Below are positions 1-9,006 of a DNA stretch of 51,347 nucleotides, piece after piece. This stretch comes from Streptomyces sp. Ru73 (lineage in GTDB: Bacteria; Actinomycetota; Actinomycetes; Streptomycetales; Streptomycetaceae): the NCBI RefSeq assembly GCF_002920575.1, contig NZ_PQSQ01000060.1, forward strand, positions 1 through 51,347. The letters run 5' to 3'. The position numbers were made by a program, and so were the translations under genes. The notes beneath the pieces are model-generated. The model was not told the DNA's origin. It made no database searches and was given only the letters and a program-made list of their open reading frames with translations. The stretch's first letter is position 1. Each line of letters starts with the position of its first letter.

Positions 1-1
1 G

Positions 2-246
2 CACCCGGGCGATCCGGGACAGGGGGGCGGGCCGCGCACGGTGCCCGGTGACTGCGTGCGCCTCACCACCGGGCTGCAGGCGCGCGAGACGCCCTGTGCG
101 CTGCCCGTTCGGACGCGCGGCAGCACCCCGAGTACAAGGTGACGGCCACGGTCCGGGCGCGGCCTTCCTGCCCCGCCGGGACGGCCCTGTACCTGCGGCT
201 CCCCGACCGCACCACGGGCTGCGCCCGCCGCCTCGGCACGGGCTGA
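2..246 (+). pseudogene. 3' end of a small secreted/membrane protein (LppU/SCO3897-like C-terminus), apparently frameshifted
   Basis: The window opens inside a gene. Frame 2 reads a coding-looking stretch with the motif GDCVRLTTGL and a Cys (ETPC) until about base 110. Frame 1 then carries HPEYKVTATV, PSCPAGTALYLRLPDRTTGC and a TGA stop at 244-246. Together they look like the Cys-containing C-terminal domain of actinobacterial LppU/SCO3897-type proteins (GDCV ... C ... Y-V ... CP-GT). Joining them needs one extra base between about 95 and 120, so the sequence as given has a 1-base deletion or a real lesion. The gene starts upstream of the window. The family call is tentative, but Cys spacing and composition support a real gene end. 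Confidence 0.4.
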
Positions 247-500
247 CGCGGGTCGGGCGCCCACGGTCCCGAACCCGCACGTCGGCCCGCCCCAGCACGC
301 CCCGCCCCGCGCGCCGGCCCCGCCCCCAACGCACCGCCCCACGCCATTTCACCCGCCCGTCACCTTCCTTCCGTACGCGTTCCTTCCGCGGGACGGACTT
401 TCGTGGTGGCATCCGGATGCCTACCCCCCTCCCGTCCGCAACGCCGTCGCCACGGCCCTCACCAGCGCCGTCGCGACGGCCGTCACCCGAAGGAGCTCCG
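247..500. other. Intergenic leader upstream of the phosphodiester glycosidase gene
   Basis: This non-coding stretch is pyrimidine-rich and contains a slightly AT-richer patch (about 340-415) that could carry a promoter. I see no convincing -10/-35 pair and no terminator hairpin for the preceding gene. An open frame runs through it from base 48, but its composition is Pro/Arg-rich shadow. A proper Shine-Dalgarno sequence appears only before base 501. Confidence 0.4.
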
Positions 501-2144
501 GTGCCGCATCCCCGTCCCGTTCTGCGCGCCTCCCTCTCCCCGTCCCCCGGGCTCTCGCCCACGCTGACCGCGGCCCTGGCCACCGCGCTCGCCGTCACCT
601 TCGCGATCCCCGGTTCCGCCGGCCGGCAGGTCTCCGCGGCCGCGCCCGCCGCCTTCGCGCGGCCCGCCAAGGCCCCGCAGGCCGGGGAGTTCCGGCTCCC
701 GGCGGAGTTCGCGGGCTGGCGGCACGACCGGCCGGCGCCCGGCGTCAGCGTCTACCAGGGCGTGCTCTCCGGGCGCCCCGGTGCCGACCGCTGGACGGTC
801 ACCGTGCGGAAGGCCGGTGCGGTGCTGCACGACCGGGAGACCGCCGACGAGCTGGCCCGGGCGCTGCGCGCCGCCGGGTTCGCGCCGCGTACCGAGGACG
901 TGCGGTGGCCGAGGGGCGCGAAGCAGCGCGGGGTCATCGGCGTACGCGTCCGCGTCGGCTCGTACGGCGAGCAGGGGCCGGCCGACGACGCGCGCAAGGA
1001 GCTGGCCGCGGCCGGGGTCGACGCGGTGAGCGAGTGGACCGGCGCCGACGGCACGCCCGGCACGGGGCTGGCCCGGATCAAGGTGGCGGTGATCGATCCG
1101 CGTGCCTACCACGGGCGGCTGGACGCCGGTTACGGCACGGCCGTCGCCGGGCGGGAGAAGGTCACCGACCTCGCGGCCCGGTCGAACGCGCTGCTCGCGG
1201 TGAACGGCGGGTTCTTCGTGATGGAGGAGAAGGACGGCGTGCCGGGGGCCGCGGCCGGCATCGCCGCGTACGACGGTGAACTGCAGAGCGCCGCCACCAA
1301 CGGGCGGATCGCCGCCGTGCTCCGGGGCGACGGGCTGCACCCGGAGTTCCGGCGGCTGCGGACCGAGCTGAAGGTCACGGCGGGCGGCGCGACGGAGCCG
1401 GTGGACGGCATCAACCGGATACCGGGAAAGATCCGCAACTGCGGCGGCACCGGCGGGGACGCGCCCACCGAGCGGCCGCTGCACGACGTCACCTGCACCG
1501 ACCCCGACGAGATCGTGCGCTTCACGCCGCAGCTGGGTGCCGACACCCCGGGCGGGCCCGGCGTGGAGGCCGTACTGGACGGCGAGGGCCGGGTGCGGCA
1601 GCTGCGGCCGCGCGGCGGCCCCGTCCCGGCGGGCGGCAGCGTGCTGGCCGGCACCGGCACGGGCGAGCGGTGGCTGCGTGCGCATGCCACGCCGGGCTCG
1701 GCGGTGCGGCTGCACGAGCGGATCACCGACACCGAGGGCCGTACCGTCCGCCTCACCGGCCGCGACGACATCGTGAACGGCGGTCCCGAGCTGGTGCACG
1801 ACGGGAAGGTGACGGTGGACTTCGCCGCCGACGGCATCGAGCACCCCGGTGACCCGTCGTTCGGGTACGCCTGGGGCGTCAAGCGGAATCCGCGCATGGT
1901 GCTCGGCACCGACCGGGCCGGGCGCGTCCTCCTGCTGGCCGCCGAGGGCCGCCGGCCCGGCCGCAGCGACGGTCTCGGCCTGACCGAGGCCGCCGCGCTC
2001 ATCAGGTCCCTCGGCGCCACCCGGGCCATGAACCTGGACGGCGGCGGCTCCGTCGGCATGGCCCTCGACGGCCGCCTCCTCACCACCCCGTCCGACGCCA
2101 CGGGCGAACGCGCCATCGGCGACGCGCTGTTGCTGCGCCGCTGA
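501..2144 (+). CDS. Secreted phosphodiester glycosidase (NAGPA-type) with SPOR-like repeat
   Basis: The protein has 547 residues, starting at a GTG with GAAGGAG five bases upstream. Residues 1-50 form a signal peptide with an Ala-rich hydrophobic core. A region near residues 95-180 (RWTVTVRKAGAVL, then GVRVRVGSY) resembles tandem SPOR-type repeats. The C-terminal half is the phosphodiester glycosidase domain (NAGPA, formerly DUF2233), with VNGGFF near residue 235 and the signature MNLDGGGSVGMAL near residue 508. The human relative removes a GlcNAc cap from a phosphodiester. Bacterial members act outside the membrane, probably on cell-wall or exopolysaccharide phosphodiesters, but the substrate is unknown. 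The gene ends at a convergent terminator and stands alone on this strand. The family assignment is firm, the biological role is not. Confidence 0.85.
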   Translation: MPHPRPVLRASLSPSPGLSPTLTAALATALAVTFAIPGSAGRQVSAAAPAAFARPAKAPQAGEFRLPAEFAGWRHDRPAPGVSVYQGVLSGRPGADRWTVTVRKAGAVLHDRETADELARALRAAGFAPRTEDVRWPRGAKQRGVIGVRVRVGSYGEQGPADDARKELAAAGVDAVSEWTGADGTPGTGLARIKVAVIDPRAYHGRLDAGYGTAVAGREKVTDLAARSNALLAVNGGFFVMEEKDGVPGAAAGIAAYDGELQSAATNGRIAAVLRGDGLHPEFRRLRTELKVTAGGATEPVDGINRIPGKIRNCGGTGGDAPTERPLHDVTCTDPDEIVRFTPQLGADTPGGPGVEAVLDGEGRVRQLRPRGGPVPAGGSVLAGTGTGERWLRAHATPGSAVRLHERITDTEGRTVRLTGRDDIVNGGPELVHDGKVTVDFAADGIEHPGDPSFGYAWGVKRNPRMVLGTDRAGRVLLLAAEGRRPGRSDGLGLTEAAALIRSLGATRAMNLDGGGSVGMALDGRLLTTPSDATGERAIGDALLLRR

Positions 2145-2214
2145 GACGGCGCGGTCCGGTACGGCGTGAGCGAGCCGCTGCCGGGCGGGCACTCCGTACG
2201 GCCCCGGTACGGCA

Positions 2215-2247
2215 GTGGGCCCGGGCGGGGTGTCCGCCCGGGCCCAC
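2215..2247. terminator. Bidirectional terminator hairpin
   Basis: A perfect 14-bp stem (2215-2228 with 2234-2247, GTGGGCCCGGGCGG and complement) closes a 5-base loop. It sits between two convergent genes, so it can serve both. There is no T tract, as is usual in Streptomyces. Confidence 0.8.
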
Positions 2248-2281
2248 GCCGGGGATCACGCTGTCGCGGAACCGCGCGTCG

Positions 2282-3727
2282 TCACGGGCGCAGCAGCGGC
2301 ATCCGCTGGACCTGCTGCTGCTTGTCCAGCTTCTTGTTGTACGGGGCCGCCGGGGCCGGTTCGCCCGCGGCCGGGGTCACGCCGGCCCACTTCAGGAGGC
2401 GGGCCGTGGCCTTGGTGCGGTCGGCGTCCTTCAGCTTGGCGATGTTGGAGCCGTGGTTGCCGCCGGGGACGGTGAAGACGTAGGAGTCCTTCGCGCCCTT
2501 GCCGACCTCGAAGTGCTCCGAACTCCACGGGTCGTACTGCCCGTTGACGAACATCATCTGCTGGGCGTGGTGGCGCACCCAGCGGTCCACGTCCGGCATG
2601 GCCTTCTTGTCGAAGGACATCGGGATGTCGCGGGGCACGAAGGTGCGGGAGTTGTTGATGCCCGGGTAGCGGAGCAGGTCGGCGACGTTCGGGTACTGGT
2701 AGCCGGGCTCACCGAGCTGGGTGCCCGCCTGGTAGTAGTACGGCAGGTAGGGCTCCATGCCCTGGTCGGTGTAGCTGTCGAAGCCGCCGACCTTGTCCAT
2801 CCAGGCCCACAGCGCGTCCGTGGTGGCGTCCGGCTTCGGGACCTGGGCGCACGCGGTGTCGGCGGGCTGGTACTGCCAGAAGCCGAAGACCAGGTCGGTG
2901 ACCATGATTTCGTACGCGCGGTCGGCGTTCCCGGCGAGCTTGAAGGTCCAGCCCTCGGCGTCGGCCTTCTTCTGGAAGCGGTCGACCATCTCGCCGCGGC
3001 GCTTCAGCGCCTCGCGCTCGATGGCGGCGAGGTCCTTGCGGCACGCGGCGGTGCCGACGGTGGCGAAGAACCGGTCGTAGGCCGAGTCCTCGTCGTTGAC
3101 CACGTCGTTGGGCGCGACGTAGGCGACCGTGCCGTTCATGTCGTGCGGGTAGAAGCGGCGGTAGTAGGTCGCGGTCATGCCGCCCTTGCTGCCGCCGGTG
3201 GCGATCCAGTTCTTGGTGTAGATCCGCTTGAGCGCGGTGAAGATGCGGTGCTGGTCGGCGGCGGCCTGCTGGATGTCCAGCTTCTTCCAGTCGGCCGGCT
3301 GCGGCCGGGACGGGGTGAAGAAGCGGTACTCCATCGAGACCTGGTTGCCGTCGATGAGCTTGGTGGGCTCGCTGCGGGCCGGCTCGGTGTTGACGTTGTA
3401 GCCGGAGGTGAAGAAGACGGTGGGGCGGGCCGTCGACTTGTGCAGCACGGTGATGCGCTGCTGGAAGGTGCCCTTGCCCGGATGCCGGTGGTCGACCGGC
3501 TGGGTGTAGTTCAGGACGAAGAAGCGGTAGCCGTCGACCGGCTTCTCCTGGACGAGGCTCATTCCCGGTATCGCGAGGAGACGGTCCTTGATGTCCGCCT
3601 CAGCGCGGCTGCCCGCGGCGTTGCCGGCCGGCCCGGCGGCGGTGGCCGCCCCTGCCGTGGCGGTTCCCGCGCCGAGCGTGCCTATGAGCACGACGAGCGA
3701 CAACAGCCATCTGAGCGTTCTGCGCAT
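2282..3727 (-). CDS. Secreted S28-family tripeptidyl aminopeptidase
   Basis: The protein has 481 residues; the ATG at 3727 follows GGGAGG. The N-terminus (MRRTLRWLLSLVVLIGTLG...) is a classical signal peptide. The mature part is a serine peptidase of the S28 / Streptomyces tripeptidyl aminopeptidase type: nucleophile in GGSKGGM near residue 160, Asp in NGQYDPWS and His in PGGNHGS near the C-terminus, giving a Ser-Asp-His triad. Such enzymes trim tripeptides from N-termini of extracellular proteins. The gene is monocistronic, between the convergent terminator downstream and the ABC transporter terminator upstream. An upstream in-frame ATG would add 19 residues before the signal peptide and lacks a ribosome site, so it was rejected. 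Confidence 0.88.
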   Translation of the reverse strand: MRRTLRWLLSLVVLIGTLGAGTATAGAATAAGPAGNAAGSRAEADIKDRLLAIPGMSLVQEKPVDGYRFFVLNYTQPVDHRHPGKGTFQQRITVLHKSTARPTVFFTSGYNVNTEPARSEPTKLIDGNQVSMEYRFFTPSRPQPADWKKLDIQQAAADQHRIFTALKRIYTKNWIATGGSKGGMTATYYRRFYPHDMNGTVAYVAPNDVVNDEDSAYDRFFATVGTAACRKDLAAIEREALKRRGEMVDRFQKKADAEGWTFKLAGNADRAYEIMVTDLVFGFWQYQPADTACAQVPKPDATTDALWAWMDKVGGFDSYTDQGMEPYLPYYYQAGTQLGEPGYQYPNVADLLRYPGINNSRTFVPRDIPMSFDKKAMPDVDRWVRHHAQQMMFVNGQYDPWSSEHFEVGKGAKDSYVFTVPGGNHGSNIAKLKDADRTKATARLLKWAGVTPAAGEPAPAAPYNKKLDKQQQVQRMPLLRP

Positions 3728-3791
3728 GCGCCCTCCCCTGGGGTTCGCAAAGGTCGCGCTGAACCTATCGGTACGGCCTGCCACCGGCCAC

Positions 3792-3830
3792 CCCCCGGCC
3801 GGCGGTTCCGGTCACACCGCCGGCCGGGGG
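3792..3830. terminator. Terminator of the double ABC transporter gene
   Basis: A perfect 14-bp inverted repeat (3792-3805 with 3817-3830, CCCCCGGCCGGCGG) has an 11-base loop. It lies 6 bases beyond the stop of the leftward ABC transporter gene and before the peptidase gene. Confidence 0.75.
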
Positions 3831-3836
3831 CCCGGG

Positions 3837-6800
3837 TCACACCCGTACGCGGGTCTCCTCTCCGGTGAAGTCGCCCGTGAAGGAGCGCCACAGTTCCGCG
3901 TAACGGCCGTCGCGGGCGAGGAGTTCGGCGTGCGTGCCGTCCTCGGCGACGCGGCCGTGGTCGAGGACGACGACGCGGTCGGCGCGGGCCGCGGTGGTGA
4001 GGCGGTGCGCGACGACCAGGGTCGTGCGGCGGCCGGCCAGCCGGTCCGTCGCCCGATTGACCACGGACTCGGTCGCGAGGTCGAGGGCCGCGGTGGCCTC
4101 GTCGAGCAACAGCACGTCGGGGTCGACGAGTTCGGCGCGGGCCAGGGCGAGGAGCTGGCGCTGGCCGGCCGAGAGGTTCCGGCCGCGCTCGGCGACCTCG
4201 TGCAGGTAACCGCCGTCGAGCGTGGCGATCATGTCGTGCGCGCCCACGGCACGGGCCGCCGCCTCCACTTCGGCGTCGGTCGCTTCGGGACGTCCGTAGG
4301 CGATGGCGTCCCGGACCGTGCCGGGGAAGAGGTACGACTCCTGCGGTACGACACCGAGCCGGTGGCGGTAGCCGGTCACGTCCAGGTCGCGCAGGTCGGT
4401 GCCGTCGACCCGGACCGCGCCGGAGGTGGGGTCGTAGAACCGGGCCACCAGCTTGACCAGGGTGGACTTGCCGGCGCCGGTCTCGCCGACGAAGGCGACG
4501 GTCTGGCCGGCCGGGATCGACAGCGTGATGCCGGAGAGCGCCTCGGCCTGTTCGCCGTCGGCGGTCGCGTAGCGGAAGTGGACGTCGTCGAAGGTGATCT
4601 CGCCCTTCAGCGCGCTGACCGGGCGGGGGTCGGCGGCCGGCGGGGTGGTGGTCGGCTCGCGCAGCAGTTCCTGGATGCGGCCCAGGGAGACGGACGCCTG
4701 CTGGTAGCCGTCGAAGACCTGGGAGAGCTGCTGCACTGGCGCGAAGAAGAGGTCGATGTAGAGCAGGTAGGCGACCAGCGCGCCCGCGGTGAGGGTGCCG
4801 GCGGCGACCCGGTCGGCGCCCACGATCAGGACGAGCGCGGCGGCGACCGAGGAGAGCAGCTGCACGAAGGGGAAGTAGACCGAGATCAGGAACTGGCCGC
4901 GGGTGCGGGCCTGCCGGTACGCCGCGCTGCGTGCGGTGAAGCGCGCGATGCCGCTGTCCTCGCGGCGGAACGCCTGGACGATGCGGAGCCCGGCGACGGT
5001 CTCCTGGAGGTCGCCGTTGACGGTGCTGATGCGTTCGCGCGCCAGCTCGTACGCCTTCACGCTCTGCTTGCGGAAGAAGTATGTGCCGATGATCAGCGGC
5101 GGCAGCGTCGCGAAGACGACCAGGGCCAGCTGGACGTCGATGATCAGCAGCGCGACCAGGATGCCGAAGAAGGTGAGGACGGAGACGACGGCGGTGACCA
5201 GCCCGGTCTGCAGGAACGAGCTGAGCGCGTCGACGTCGGTGGTCATCCGGGTCATGATCCGGCCGGTCAGCTCGCGCTCGTAGTAGTCCAGGCCGAGGCG
5301 CTGGAGCTGGGCGAAGATCTTGACGCGGAGCGCGTACAGGACGCGTTCGCCGGTCCGGCCGGTCATCCGGTTCGAGCCGACCTGGGCCGCCCACTGGGCG
5401 AGCACGACGAGCAGGGCGGCGGCGGACGCGGCCCAGACACCGTTGACGGCGGCGCGCTGCACGCCGTCGTCGATGCCGTGCCGGATCAGTACGGGCAGCA
5501 GCAGTCCGGCGACGGCGTCCACGGCGACCAGCAGCAGCGCGATCAGCAGCGGACGGCCGAAGCCGCGCAGCAGGCGGCGCAGGCCGTAGGAGCTCTCGGG
5601 GCGTGCCGCCTGCTCCTCGTCGATGTCGGGGGTGTCGGTGGCCGGGGGCAGGGCCGCGACCTTCTCCAGGAGTTCAGGAGTGGCCGGCATGCCGGCGAGG
5701 GCGCCCGCCATGCCGCCGGGGCGGCCGGCGAGGGCTGCGGCGGGGGCACCGGCGCCCTCCCGGGCACCGTTGCCGTCCGCCTTCTCCCCCGTACGGACCC
5801 ACAGCTCGGGGGTGACGCCGTCGAGGACGCGGCGGGGCCGGGCCTCCTCCGTGGCGGGCGCGGCAGCGGCCGGCGGCTCCAGCAGCCCGGTGGCGGCCGC
5901 CTCGCCGGAGAAGGCGCCGGCCGTCGCGACCTGGCCCGCCGGGTCCCGCTCCACGCCGCCCAGTTCGTCCGGGTCGGTGAGCAGCCTGCGGTACAGCTCG
6001 CAGCGCTCCTCCAGCTCCTCCCGGGTGCCGAAGTCCAGCAGCTTGCCGCCGTCGAGGACCGCCACCCGGTCGGCGAGCGCCAGGGTGGAGGCGCGGTGCG
6101 CGATGAGCAGGGTCGTACGGCCCGCCATCACGCCGCGCAGCGCCTCGTGGATCTCGTGCTCGACGCGGGCGTCCACCGCGGAGGTCGCGTCGTCCAGGAC
6201 CAGGACGCGCGGGTCGGTGAGGATGGCGCGGGCCAGCGCGACGCGCTGCCGCTGGCCGCCGGAGAGGCTCAGGCCCTGCTCGCCGACCTCGGTGTCGTAG
6301 CCGTCGGGCAGGGCCGAGATGAAGCCGTCGGCCTGGGCGGCGCGGGCGGCGGCGCGGATCTGCTCGTCGGTGGCGTCCGGCGCGCCGTAGGCGATGTTGT
6401 CCCGGATCGAGTCGGAGAAGAGGAAGCTGGTCTCGGGGACCAGGCCGATGGCGCCGCGCAGCGAGTCGGCGGTCAGGTCGCGCACGTCCCGGCCGCCGAG
6501 GAGCACCCGTCCCGCGCTGGGGTCGTAGAAGCGGGGCAGCAGCAGCGAGACGGTGGACTTGCCGCTGCCGGAGGTGCCGACGACGGCGACGGTCTCGCCG
6601 GGTTCGATGCGCAGCGAGAAGTCGTCCAGGACGGGCTTGGCGTCCGGGTCGTCGCCGTACGCGAAGGTGACGTGCTCGAACTCCACCGTGGCGGGCGCGT
6701 CGGCGGGCAGCGGCGTGGCGTCCGGGCGCTCCTCGATGACCGGTTCGGTGTCGATCAGCTCGAAGACCCGCTCCACGCCCGCGCGGGCCTGCTGGCCCAC

Positions 6801-7709
6801 GGTGAGGATCATGGCGAGCATCCGGACCGGGCCGACGAGCTGCGCGAGGTAGGTGGAGAAGGCGACGAAGGTGCCGAGCGAGATCTGCCCCCGGGTGGCC
6901 ATCCAGCCGCCGAGCGCGAGCATGGCGACCTGGCCGAGGGACGGTACGGCCTGGAGCGCGGGGGTGTAGCGGGCGTTGAGGCGTACGGTGCGCAGCCGGC
7001 CCGCGAAGAGCCGCCGGCTGACCTCGCGGAGCTTGCCGGTCTCCTGCTCCTCCTGGCCGAAGCCCTTCACGACGCGGACGCCGGAGACCGCGCCGTCCAC
7101 CACGCCCGCCACGGCCGCCGCCTGGCCCTGGGCGTACCAGGTGGCCGGGAAGAGCCGGGTGCGGCTGCGCTTGGCGATCCACCACAGGGCGGGCGCGACG
7201 GCGAGGGCCACGACGGTCAGCAGCGGCGAGAGCACCACCATGACCACCAGCGAGATGACGAAGAGCAGGACGTTGCCCAGCATCATCGGCAGCATGAACA
7301 GCAGCGACTGCACGAGCTGGAGGTCGGTGGTGCCGCGGCCGACGACCTGCCCGGTGGACAGCTCGTCCTGGCGCCGCCCGTCCAGCCGGGTGATCGCGCG
7401 GTACATCCGGGTACGCAGGTCGTGCTGGACGTCCAGCGCGAGCCGGCCGCCGTAGAACCGGCGGACGTAGGTGAGGGCGTAGACGGCGAGCGCGGCCACG
7501 ACCAGCAGGGTGGCCCACGGCGCGAGGGGCCGGTCGTGCTTGACGATCACGTCGTCGATGATCAGCTTCGGGATCAGCGGGACCAGTGCCATGACGGCCA
7601 TCCCGGCGAGCGAGGAGCCGAGCGCGAGCAGTACGTCCTTCCTGTACTGCCAGCATGTGCGCGTCAGCCGCCGCGCCCAGCCCTCTTGTGCCGTGTCCGT
7701 GCCCGCCAC
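3837..7709 (-). CDS. Double-length ABC exporter (TMD-NBD-TMD-NBD in one chain)
   Basis: The protein has 1290 residues, starting at GTG 7709 behind GGGAGG; an in-frame ATG 15 codons upstream has no ribosome site. Two complete half-transporters are fused. Half 1 has a six-helix exporter domain from about residue 20, Walker A VGTSGSGKST, signature LSLSGGQRQR and Walker B VLVLDDATSAVD. An Ala/Pro/Gly-rich linker of roughly 130 residues follows. Half 2 repeats the design: Walker A GETGAGKST, signature NLSAGQRQ and Walker B VLLLDEATAALD. In site 1 the residue after Walker B is Asp (LDDAT) instead of the catalytic Glu, so that site is probably degenerate, as in heterodimeric exporters. Substrate unknown; the family exports drugs, lipids or peptides. 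The gene stands alone. Confidence 0.9.
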   Translation of the reverse strand: MAGTDTAQEGWARRLTRTCWQYRKDVLLALGSSLAGMAVMALVPLIPKLIIDDVIVKHDRPLAPWATLLVVAALAVYALTYVRRFYGGRLALDVQHDLRTRMYRAITRLDGRRQDELSTGQVVGRGTTDLQLVQSLLFMLPMMLGNVLLFVISLVVMVVLSPLLTVVALAVAPALWWIAKRSRTRLFPATWYAQGQAAAVAGVVDGAVSGVRVVKGFGQEEQETGKLREVSRRLFAGRLRTVRLNARYTPALQAVPSLGQVAMLALGGWMATRGQISLGTFVAFSTYLAQLVGPVRMLAMILTVGQQARAGVERVFELIDTEPVIEERPDATPLPADAPATVEFEHVTFAYGDDPDAKPVLDDFSLRIEPGETVAVVGTSGSGKSTVSLLLPRFYDPSAGRVLLGGRDVRDLTADSLRGAIGLVPETSFLFSDSIRDNIAYGAPDATDEQIRAAARAAQADGFISALPDGYDTEVGEQGLSLSGGQRQRVALARAILTDPRVLVLDDATSAVDARVEHEIHEALRGVMAGRTTLLIAHRASTLALADRVAVLDGGKLLDFGTREELEERCELYRRLLTDPDELGGVERDPAGQVATAGAFSGEAAATGLLEPPAAAAPATEEARPRRVLDGVTPELWVRTGEKADGNGAREGAGAPAAALAGRPGGMAGALAGMPATPELLEKVAALPPATDTPDIDEEQAARPESSYGLRRLLRGFGRPLLIALLLVAVDAVAGLLLPVLIRHGIDDGVQRAAVNGVWAASAAALLVVLAQWAAQVGSNRMTGRTGERVLYALRVKIFAQLQRLGLDYYERELTGRIMTRMTTDVDALSSFLQTGLVTAVVSVLTFFGILVALLIIDVQLALVVFATLPPLIIGTYFFRKQSVKAYELARERISTVNGDLQETVAGLRIVQAFRREDSGIARFTARSAAYRQARTRGQFLISVYFPFVQLLSSVAAALVLIVGADRVAAGTLTAGALVAYLLYIDLFFAPVQQLSQVFDGYQQASVSLGRIQELLREPTTTPPAADPRPVSALKGEITFDDVHFRYATADGEQAEALSGITLSIPAGQTVAFVGETGAGKSTLVKLVARFYDPTSGAVRVDGTDLRDLDVTGYRHRLGVVPQESYLFPGTVRDAIAYGRPEATDAEVEAAARAVGAHDMIATLDGGYLHEVAERGRNLSAGQRQLLALARAELVDPDVLLLDEATAALDLATESVVNRATDRLAGRRTTLVVAHRLTTAARADRVVVLDHGRVAEDGTHAELLARDGRYAELWRSFTGDFTGEETRVRV

Positions 7710-7821
7710 GCGACGCCTCCCGCCGGTCGACTCCCTGCCGCAAGGCACCAACATCGCGGGCCGGTGATTTCATCCCACCGCAACAATTCCCCTGCCAGGA
7801 TGCGTCACCAGCGGGCACGTA

Positions 7822-8853
7822 TCAGACACGGACGGTCAGGTCGTACAGCCGGGTGGTCTGCTTCGGGTTCTCGTTGTCGTCGCTGACGAGCAGCAGGTGC
7901 AGCCGTCCGGCGGCGTGGCCGAGCACGGCCATGCCCTCGATGTTGTCCAGCAGGGGGTTGAGCTGCGGCTGCCGGGCGGGGGCGCCGAGGGACGGGCAGC
8001 GGGTGAGGTCGGCGAGCAGCGTCTTGCGTGCGGGGCGCACCGCGGCGGTGAGCCGTTCGGTGTGCTGGGTGGCGGTCGCGTGCCGCGGGTCGGCGAGGTA
8101 GAGGCGGACGACGTTGCCCCGCGGGGTGTAGGTGCGCTCCAGGACGAGCAGCCGGCCGTCGCCGGCCGGGGCGATCTCGGGGACGGTCAGGCCCTCGTCG
8201 GCCGGGTACGCGTACTGCCGGCCGGGCGCGTAACCGCCGTGCGGCCGCCGCTCCCAGGTCTGGAAGCGGAGCAGCGCGCGGCCGCGTGCGTCGGTGCCGT
8301 CGCCGGTGAGCGGCCCTTCCATGGAGGCGGTGAGGGTGCGGCCGCCGGGGCCGGCGGCCAGCCCCTCGAAGGTCTGGTTGGCGGTGGCCCGGCCGGCCGG
8401 GGCGACCCGCAGCGCGGCGGGCACGGGGAGGCGTCCGAGCAGCCGCCCGTCCCGGTCGTAGCGGCGGACCGACGGCTCGGTCTCGGAGGTGACGAGCCGG
8501 TCGCCGTCCTTCTCGACGACCAGCCCCTCGGAGTCCAGCGGCGCGCCGTGCTCGTCGGCGAGCGGGACGGCGCGCAGCGGCTGCCGGGTGCGGCCGTCGA
8601 GGGTGATCAGGGCGGACCGGTCGGAGAGGGCGAGCAGGCCGCCGTCGGTGTCGCGGGCGAGTGCGGAGAGGTTGCCGACGTACGTGCCGCCGACGGACCG
8701 CTTGTCCAGCGCGTCGGACCAGCGGTCGACGGAGACGCGGGCCGAGCAGGCGTGACCGGGCACGGGCGGCGCGGGCGGCGCAGCGGCCGCCGGGGGCGTC
8801 ACGGTGACGAGCAGTGCGGCGGCGAGGGCTGCGGGGAGGGCTGCGAGGCGCAC
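7822..8853 (-). CDS. Secreted esterase-like/phytase-family beta-propeller protein
   Basis: The protein has 343 residues. GTG 8853 follows AAGGA and begins a signal peptide (VRLAALPAALAAALLVTV...) with an Ala-rich cleavage region; the longer frame upstream lacks these signals. The mature domain matches the 'esterase-like activity of phytase' family (PF13449 type): LSALARDTDGGLLALSDRS, DSEGLVVEKDG, NQTFEGLAAGPGG, and a late segment NIEGMAVL. These Glu/Asp-rich blades usually bind Ca2+ and may act on phosphoesters. Some members are non-catalytic. Streptomyces usually encodes several copies. The gene is transcribed like the GH65 gene beyond it but is separated from it by a terminator. Confidence 0.8.
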   Translation of the reverse strand: MRLAALPAALAAALLVTVTPPAAAAPPAPPVPGHACSARVSVDRWSDALDKRSVGGTYVGNLSALARDTDGGLLALSDRSALITLDGRTRQPLRAVPLADEHGAPLDSEGLVVEKDGDRLVTSETEPSVRRYDRDGRLLGRLPVPAALRVAPAGRATANQTFEGLAAGPGGRTLTASMEGPLTGDGTDARGRALLRFQTWERRPHGGYAPGRQYAYPADEGLTVPEIAPAGDGRLLVLERTYTPRGNVVRLYLADPRHATATQHTERLTAAVRPARKTLLADLTRCPSLGAPARQPQLNPLLDNIEGMAVLGHAAGRLHLLLVSDDNENPKQTTRLYDLTVRV

Positions 8854-8873
8854 GGGAGGTCCTTCCGGTCGGC

Positions 8874-8938
8874 GGGACGGCAACGGGCGGGCGGCAGCGG
8901 GCCTGGGACAGCTGCGGCACGGGACGGCAACGGGCGGG
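8874..8938. repeat. Two 18-bp direct repeats in an intergenic spacer
   Basis: GGGACGGCAACGGGCGGG occurs exactly at 8874-8891 and again at 8921-8938, 47 bases apart. The first copy lies just upstream of the phytase-like gene's start, the second overlaps the terminator stem of the GH65 gene. They could be chance GC-rich sequence, a local duplication or a protein site. Confidence 0.55.
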
Positions 8939-8972
8939 GCGCCCAGGGTTCCTTCCCCCGGGCGCCCCGCCC
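8932..8972 (-). terminator. Terminator of the GH65 gene
   Basis: The perfect 13-bp stem GGGCGGGGCGCCC (8932-8944) pairs with 8960-8972 around a 15-base loop. It lies 34 bases past the stop of the leftward GH65 gene. Confidence 0.75.
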
Positions 8973-9006
8973 GCATCATGCGTTCCCTGTTCCGGAACGC
9001 CCGCCG

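Noticed and set aside
3588..7886. A 1432-codon plus-strand frame over the ABC transporter
   Set aside because: It lies opposite a gene with two complete ABC halves, and its Gly/Asp/Gln-rich sequence has no recognisable domain.
8874..8938. The 18-bp direct repeats as a mobile element footprint
   Set aside because: They are GC-rich, the intervening sequence is only 29 bases and there is no associated gene.
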